A DNA stretch of 28,077 bases from an archaeon. GTDB lineage: Archaea > Thermoproteota > Nitrososphaeria > Nitrososphaerales > CADDZS01. The first letter of the stretch is position 1; every line of letters begins with the position of its first letter. A program made the position numbers and the translations under genes. The stretch lies in contig JAKAPU010000017.1 of the NCBI GenBank assembly GCA_021806865.1, forward strand, positions 1 through 28,077. Direction: 5' to 3'. This document shows positions 23,861 through 28,077 of the stretch, piece after piece. Under the pieces are notes generated by a model. The model saw nothing but the letters and a program-made list of their open reading frames with translations, was not told the origin of the DNA and made no database searches.

Positions 23861-24655
23861 CTAACCGACGGATCGTAATATTCCTCCGTCGACCGGAAGC
23901 GCGGCACCCGTTACGTATGATGAGATTTCGCTTCCCAGAAAGAGAATGGACTTTGCCAATTCGTCGGGTGATGCTATGTATCCAAGAGGTATCTCCTTTT
24001 CCACATTGGCTCTTGCCTCTTCTTCTGTGATGCCTAGCTTTCTTGACGCATCTTTGATCAACTGATCCGACCTCTGCGTGTCGATACGACCAGGAAGAAT
24101 CGAATTGACTCTGATACCTTTCGGCCCAAGTTCTCTTGCGAGTGTGCGGACAAGACCGGCAATCGCGATCCTGCACACGTTTGAGAGAGCAATGTTTGGT
24201 ATGGGCTCTCGTATTGCCCACGAGGCGAGAAAGACCATTCTTCCTTTCACTCCCTGCGCGATCATAACTTCTGCAACTTTTCTTGCCAAGTAGGAAGGAC
24301 TCACTGTGAGCAATCTTGCGGCGGACGCCCAGTCCTCGTACTCCTTTTCCATGAACACTCCCGCGGGCGGAGACCCAGTAACGTAAACAAAAGTGTCAAT
24401 CCCGCCCAAGACCTCCACTGTTTTCGAAACGATCCTTTCGATTCCCTCTTTGGATGAGAGATCCGCTGGCGTTCTGTCGACTGCCCCGTATCTTTGTAAT
24501 TCTCTGTACGCTCTTTCCAGTCGTTGCTCGTTTGAAGAGTTAATCATTACGCTTGCTCCTTCTTGCAGAAAGGCTTTTGCTGCAGCGTAACCAATTCCCT
24601 GACTTGCGGCAGTCACGAGAACCCTTTGTCCTTGGAGGTTTGTCCCTAGAGGCAT
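23861..24655 (-). CDS. Short-chain dehydrogenase/reductase family protein lacking the usual Tyr and Lys
   Basis: A 264-residue classical-size SDR. The cofactor loop is TAASQGIG (residues 15-22), a variant of TGxxxGIG; other family parts are GGIDTFVYVTGSPPAG, LARELGPKGIRVNSILPGRI and YVTGAALPVDGGI. The catalytic Ser is present (FLASWA), but 13 and 17 residues later, where YxxxK should be, the sequence reads SNVCR, giving Ser and Arg. Divergent SDRs with an ALSNVxR motif do exist, so it may be a known subgroup with altered or no reductase activity. The frame is open to 24760, but ATG 24655 matches the family start. It is divergent from Hsp20 and ends 20 bp from the SRP RNA. Confidence 0.87.
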   Translation of the reverse strand: MPLGTNLQGQRVLVTAASQGIGYAAAKAFLQEGASVMINSSNEQRLERAYRELQRYGAVDRTPADLSSKEGIERIVSKTVEVLGGIDTFVYVTGSPPAGVFMEKEYEDWASAARLLTVSPSYLARKVAEVMIAQGVKGRMVFLASWAIREPIPNIALSNVCRIAIAGLVRTLARELGPKGIRVNSILPGRIDTQRSDQLIKDASRKLGITEEEARANVEKEIPLGYIASPDELAKSILFLGSEISSYVTGAALPVDGGILRSVG

Positions 24656-24762
24656 TGAGCGACCATTTCTGCGAAGATCTCGTTGACTAAATAGAATTAG
24701 CCGAGCGCCAAGGTTGTGCGCATTCTGCAAGAAAATTGGCCCAGCAAAGCATGCGCACAACG

Positions 24763-24810
24763 CTTTTATGTAACTTAGTTACTCTCTAACGGTTACTAAC
24801 GTTCAGGTGA
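24763..24810 (+). promoter_or_regulatory. Hsp20 promoter with palindrome and direct repeat
   Basis: A TATA-like CTTTTATGT lies at 24763-24771. It is overlapped by the perfect palindrome GTAACT-T-AGTTAC (24770-24782). GTTACT recurs at 24792-24797, just before AACGTT (24798-24803), and the repeats cover the expected transcript start. A Shine-Dalgarno AGGTGA at 24805-24810 lies 6 nt before ATG 24817. A repressor bound here would block TBP/TFB or polymerase, the known mode of archaeal heat-shock control. Confidence 0.5.
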
Positions 24811-24816
24811 TATGAT

Positions 24817-25386
24817 ATGAGCTGGGGATATCCAAACAGAAGAAAGAAGGAAAGAGATGACGATAATCCAGACTTTTTTGCCGATCCATTCGGCTTTGGA
24901 TTCAGGTCAGGGTTTGAGGACATTGACGAGATGATGCACGGGATGTTCCGCACAATGAATGAACTCAATAACCAGGCAGAGCCGAATCCGAACACAATTT
25001 ACTATGGATATCAGGTTACGGTCGGCCCTGACGGAAAGCCGCACGTCCGCGAATTCGGAAACGTCAAGCCGACCAACCGAGGAACATTCGAGCTTTCTTC
25101 TAGGCAGCCATTTGTCGATGTGGTAGCCGACGAAAAAGAAAATGCGTTGAAAGTGGTTGCAGAGATGCCCGGCGTGCAGAAGGAGGACGTCGACCTAAGA
25201 GTCACCGAGGATACTCTTGCAATCAAGGCACAAAACAAGGACAAAAAGTTTGACACCGAGGTACCACTTGATGCCAAGGTCGATCCAAGCTCTGCCAAAG
25301 CCTCCTACAACAACGGCATACTTGAAGTCAGACTGAAGCTCTTGGCCCCTCTGAAGAAAAAAGGCGTCAATGTTAAGGTCGACTAG
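24817..25386 (+). CDS. hsp20: Small heat-shock protein, Hsp20/alpha-crystallin family
   Basis: A 189-residue chaperone that holds unfolding proteins in solution. The N-terminal arm is rich in Phe, Gly and acidic residues (FFADPFGFGFRSGFEDID), as usual for oligomer-forming arms. The alpha-crystallin domain spans about 95-185: PFVDVVADEKENALKVVAEM, PGVQKEDVDLRVTEDTLAI, and the signature ASYNNGILEVRL. The C-terminal anchor motif, normally I-x-I, is represented by GVNVKVD at the very end. The start has AGGTGA 6 nt upstream. Cdc48 follows after 40 bp on the same strand, so stress control may extend to it. Confidence 0.94.
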   Translation: MSWGYPNRRKKERDDDNPDFFADPFGFGFRSGFEDIDEMMHGMFRTMNELNNQAEPNPNTIYYGYQVTVGPDGKPHVREFGNVKPTNRGTFELSSRQPFVDVVADEKENALKVVAEMPGVQKEDVDLRVTEDTLAIKAQNKDKKFDTEVPLDAKVDPSSAKASYNNGILEVRLKLLAPLKKKGVNVKVD

Positions 25387-25426
25387 AAGACGCGAAAGCA
25401 GAGAGAATCGGTGGAGTAGATAGGAA

Positions 25427-27634
25427 ATGGCAAGGCAAAAAGACACTAATGAAATAGAGTTACGAGTAACTGAAGCCCACACGAAGGATGTTGGTAGAGG
25501 TATCGCTAGAATAGATCCTGACATTCTTTCAAAAATGGGATGGAACACTGGCGATGCGATCGAAATTGAGGGCAGGCGGAGAACTTATGCTCTGATTTGG
25601 CCCGCTCAACCATCAGATTCGGGCAAGGGAATAATCAGGATCGACGGATATTCTAGGAACAACGCAGGAGTAGGAATAGATGACAAAGTTCTTGTTCGAA
25701 AGACGAACGCCGCGTACGCTGATCAGTTGACTCTTGCGCCGACGGAACCACTGCGAATCAGCGGGGGCGAAGATTATCTAGCGCAACTTCTCGACGGGCG
25801 TGTAATCGGAAAGGGCGACATTGTAACCATAAACGTGATGAATCGAAAAATTGATCTTGTGGTCACAAAGGTTGAGCCAGAATCTAATGCTGTGATCGTT
25901 GGCGACGGCACGGAAATCTACATCAGCGAAGAAGTAGCCAAACCGCCGCAAAACCTCCCGCGCATAACGTATGAGGACATCGGTGGACTTCGAAACGAGG
26001 TCGTCAAGGTCAGAGAGATGATAGAACTTCCGATGAAACATCCCGAACTTTTTGAGCGTCTCGGGATCGGCGCTCCAAAGGGCGTACTGCTCCATGGTCC
26101 TCCAGGAACCGGGAAGACGCTTCTTGCAAAGGCAGTCGCAAATGAGACCAACGCTCACTTCATCAGTCTCTCAGGACCTGAAATAATGAGCAAGTTCTAC
26201 GGCGAAAGCGAAGAGAGACTGAGACAGATCTTCGACGAGGCAGCGAAGAACGCCCCGAGCATTGTGTTCATAGATGAAATCGATAGCATTGCACCAAAGC
26301 GTGAGGAGGTAACCGGCGAAGTCGAAAAAAGAGTGGTTGCACAGCTTCTTGCCCTAATGGACGGGATGGAATCGAGGGGCAAAGTCGTAGTAATTGCAGC
26401 TACAAACAGGCCAGATGCGCTCGATCCTGCGCTCCGCAGGCCTGGAAGGTTTGACAGAGAGATCGAGATTGGAGTTCCTGACCAGCAAGGAAGGCTGGAG
26501 ATACTCCAGATCCACACACGAGGAATGCCTCTTGCTGAGGACGTCGATCTCCAGAAGCTCGCTTCATCATCCCACGGCTTTGTGGGTGCTGACCTAGAAG
26601 CCCTAGCAAAGGAGGCCGCCATGAGGTCTCTGAGACGAGTAATACCTTCTATCGATCTGGAAAAGAAATCGATTCCCGCGGAAGTGTTGAACAAGATAAC
26701 AGTGAAAATGTCGGACTTTCAAGACGCTCTAACAGAGGTCGAGCCGTCGGCCATGAGAGAAGTGCTCGTAGAAGTCCCAAACGTCCACTGGAATGATGTT
26801 GGCGGCCTTGCCCAGATCAAGAGCGAGCTCCAAGAAGCAGTAGAGTGGCCAATCAAATACAGAGATGTGTTTGATTATGCACGCACAAAGCCGCCCAAAG
26901 GTATACTGCTCTACGGACCGCCTGGAACAGGAAAGACACTCCTTGCAAAGGCAGTAGCAAACGAAAGCGAGGCGAACTTCATCAGCATTAAGGGGCCCGA
27001 ACTTCTCTCGAAATGGGTTGGCGAATCAGAGAGAGGCGTGCGAGAAGTGTTCCACAAGGCAAGGCAGGCGGCACCGTGCGTAGTGTTCATGGACGAGCTT
27101 GACTCACTTGTTCCGACCAGAGGGGAATCTTCAGGGGGCAACCAAGTCACTGAGCGGGTCGTTAGCCAAGTATTGACCGAGCTCGATGGGCTGGAAGAAC
27201 TCAGAGACGTTGTGATCATCGGAGCGACCAACAGGCCCGATATGATAGACCAGGCACTACTGAGACCCGGAAGGTTTGACAAGCTTCTCTACGTGCCAGT
27301 GCCAGATCTTGATGCGCGGCGCGAAATCTTCAGAATACACCTGAAGGACAGGCCTCTCGCCAATGGCATCGGGTTGGATGAGCTCGCGCAGAAGACTGAA
27401 GGCTACAGCGGAGCAGACATTCAGGCAGTGGTAGATCAGGCCTCCATGCTCGCGATTCGCGAGTATATTGACAAATACAAAGGAAGCGATGTGGTAAAAG
27501 CGAAACTGAAGGAGCTTGAAATCACAAAGACCCACTTTGAGGGGGCTATGAAGAAGGTAAAGCCGTATTCAAAGAAAGACCTGATTCGACAGCAGAGCCC
27601 TCGAGAGAATCCGGGCATGAGTCCCATAGGTTAG
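25427..27634 (+). CDS. cdc48: Cdc48/VCP-type AAA+ ATPase
   Basis: A complete 735-residue unfoldase that extracts and unfolds proteins for degradation or recycling. Residues 1-180 are the double-psi barrel N-domain ([20 protein letters not shown]). D1 has Walker A GPPGTGKT (224-231) and Walker B FIDEID (281-286); D2 has Walker A at 497-504 and Walker B FMDELD (554-559). Both have the second region of homology ([20 protein letters not shown]). The C-terminus ends [11 protein letters not shown] and lacks the HbYX motif that docks proteasomal ATPases, although a 20S partner is still possible. It probably shares a transcript with hsp20, and a hairpin with a T-rich run follows the stop. Confidence 0.97.
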   Translation: MARQKDTNEIELRVTEAHTKDVGRGIARIDPDILSKMGWNTGDAIEIEGRRRTYALIWPAQPSDSGKGIIRIDGYSRNNAGVGIDDKVLVRKTNAAYADQLTLAPTEPLRISGGEDYLAQLLDGRVIGKGDIVTINVMNRKIDLVVTKVEPESNAVIVGDGTEIYISEEVAKPPQNLPRITYEDIGGLRNEVVKVREMIELPMKHPELFERLGIGAPKGVLLHGPPGTGKTLLAKAVANETNAHFISLSGPEIMSKFYGESEERLRQIFDEAAKNAPSIVFIDEIDSIAPKREEVTGEVEKRVVAQLLALMDGMESRGKVVVIAATNRPDALDPALRRPGRFDREIEIGVPDQQGRLEILQIHTRGMPLAEDVDLQKLASSSHGFVGADLEALAKEAAMRSLRRVIPSIDLEKKSIPAEVLNKITVKMSDFQDALTEVEPSAMREVLVEVPNVHWNDVGGLAQIKSELQEAVEWPIKYRDVFDYARTKPPKGILLYGPPGTGKTLLAKAVANESEANFISIKGPELLSKWVGESERGVREVFHKARQAAPCVVFMDELDSLVPTRGESSGGNQVTERVVSQVLTELDGLEELRDVVIIGATNRPDMIDQALLRPGRFDKLLYVPVPDLDARREIFRIHLKDRPLANGIGLDELAQKTEGYSGADIQAVVDQASMLAIREYIDKYKGSDVVKAKLKELEITKTHFEGAMKKVKPYSKKDLIRQQSPRENPGMSPIG

Positions 27635-27660
27635 GCGGAGACCCGCCTCCCATTTTCTTT
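27633..27660 (+). terminator. Intrinsic-type terminator after cdc48
   Basis: AGGCGG-AGAC-CCGCCT (27633-27648) overlaps the stop codon and forms a perfect 6-bp stem with a 4-nt loop. The pyrimidine-rich CCCATTTTCTTT follows. It lies between cdc48 and the convergent gene. Confidence 0.55.
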
Positions 27661-27675
27661 CCTGGGCTTCACTGC

Positions 27676-28077
27676 CTATCGATAAAGATCTCGACCGCCG
27701 CGCTGCTTTCTTTCTTCTTCCTCTTCAGACGGTGCTTCGATTTCGGCTCGCCTTATCGCCTCGGCGAGCTGCTTTGACTTTGCCTCGAGTTCTGAGGTAT
27801 CGACGGTCAAGCCGGTCAGTGCCGACAGTATGCCTAGAAACGCAATCAATGATTTTGGATGTGGTGATGGTTCGCCGTGATCCACAGACAGCTTGTATCC
27901 CCTAATATCGTAGAAACGAGAAAGTGCGACTATCGTGTTTGCAAAAAATAGTGCGACCTCGTCTTTCAGTACCTCTACTTCACATTGTTGCAAGCGCTCG
28001 GTTCCCGTCTTATCGGTGGAGAATCCCAGCACTTTTGGAGTAACGTACGGAGAAATTGTCTCCTCAGACCATCTAGC
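27676..28077 (-). CDS. PAC2-family (proteasome assembly chaperone-like) protein, C-terminal part
   Basis: The frame is open from the stop at 27676 to the window edge, so the N-terminus is missing; a GTG at 28032 is only an internal possibility. The visible 133 residues resemble the C-terminal half of archaeal PAC2-family proteins: a strand VTPKVLGFSTD, a segment LKDEVALFFANTIVALSRFY and DIRGYKLSVD, and the characteristic ending PHPKSLIAFLGILSAL, TGLTVDTSELEAKSKQLAEA. The tail is charged (SEEEEERKQRGG). Some family members assist 20S proteasome assembly, but many archaeal homologues are untested. It lies convergent with cdc48, which fits a proteostasis neighbourhood. Family call by eye. Confidence 0.7.
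   Translation of the reverse strand, partial: ARWSEETISPYVTPKVLGFSTDKTGTERLQQCEVEVLKDEVALFFANTIVALSRFYDIRGYKLSVDHGEPSPHPKSLIAFLGILSALTGLTVDTSELEAKSKQLAEAIRRAEIEAPSEEEEERKQRGGRDLYR

Noticed and set aside
23745..24221. 158-codon minus-strand open frame overlapping the SDR gene
   Set aside because: It runs in another frame of a clear SDR gene and into the SRP RNA; composition is His/Arg-rich as expected of a shadow frame.
26197..26694. 165-codon Ser-rich minus-strand open frame within cdc48
   Set aside because: Antisense shadow of the conserved D1 domain; Ser-rich content comes from the complementary codon pattern.

Overview
The window looks like chromosomal DNA of an archaeon, most likely from the Thaumarchaeota/Nitrososphaeria side. 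Pointers are a Cdc48/VCP AAA+ ATPase, a partial PAC2-family proteasome-assembly-chaperone-like gene, an HTH_10 (bacterio-opsin-activator type) regulator, an ArnR1-like winged-helix regulator, a two-CxxC protein disulfide oxidoreductase, a probable F420-dependent luciferase-like oxidoreductase, and an archaeal-type SRP RNA. Several genes have archaeal TATA-like boxes about 25-30 nt upstream of a start codon or RNA 5' end. The lineage is inferred from gene content only. Genes are tightly packed, with neighbouring convergent genes overlapping by 4 bp or separated by 8-20 bp. I saw no tRNA, CRISPR array, insertion sequence or integrase.

Layout. 0-5.2 kb: end of an unidentified gene, a GNAT acetyltransferase, two head-to-head CocE/NonD-type alpha/beta hydrolases, then a small unknown protein plus a protein disulfide oxidoreductase as a likely operon. 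5.2-7.0 kb: an HTH_10 regulator beside a 16-bp perfect palindrome, and a zinc alcohol dehydrogenase. 7.2-10.1 kb: a three-gene proton-translocating transhydrogenase operon (pntAA-pntAB-pntB) with 4-bp overlaps. 10.1-14.1 kb: an amidohydrolase, two divergent paralogous four-CBS proteins that share a CLxC motif, and a small unknown protein. 14.2-16.3 kb: a frameshifted ferredoxin, a multiply frameshifted V4R-like gene, an intact luciferase-like oxidoreductase and a frameshifted VOC protein. 16.4-18.3 kb: a DRE-TIM acyltransferase (homocitrate/isopropylmalate synthase type) and a winged-helix regulator with a good intrinsic-type terminator. 18.3-19.0 kb: AT-rich, apparently non-coding. 19.0-22.2 kb: an M24 peptidase-like protein with an altered metal site and a third CocE/NonD paralogue. 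22.3-24.7 kb: DUF488 and a membrane-anchored methyltransferase, an SRP RNA gene divergent from them, and an SDR lacking the usual Tyr/Lys. 24.8 kb to the end: Hsp20, Cdc48 and the PAC2-like gene, a proteostasis block.

How they may work together. The clearest functional units are the transhydrogenase operon, which couples the membrane proton gradient to NADPH formation, and the Hsp20-Cdc48 pair with the nearby proteasome-assembly-like gene. The three CocE/NonD hydrolases and the M24 protein suggest an expanded capacity to cleave esters, amides or peptides. The paired CBS proteins with a conserved CLxC motif, near remnants of a ferredoxin and a V4R-type sensor domain, are the best candidate for an uncharacterised sensing system; that link is inference.
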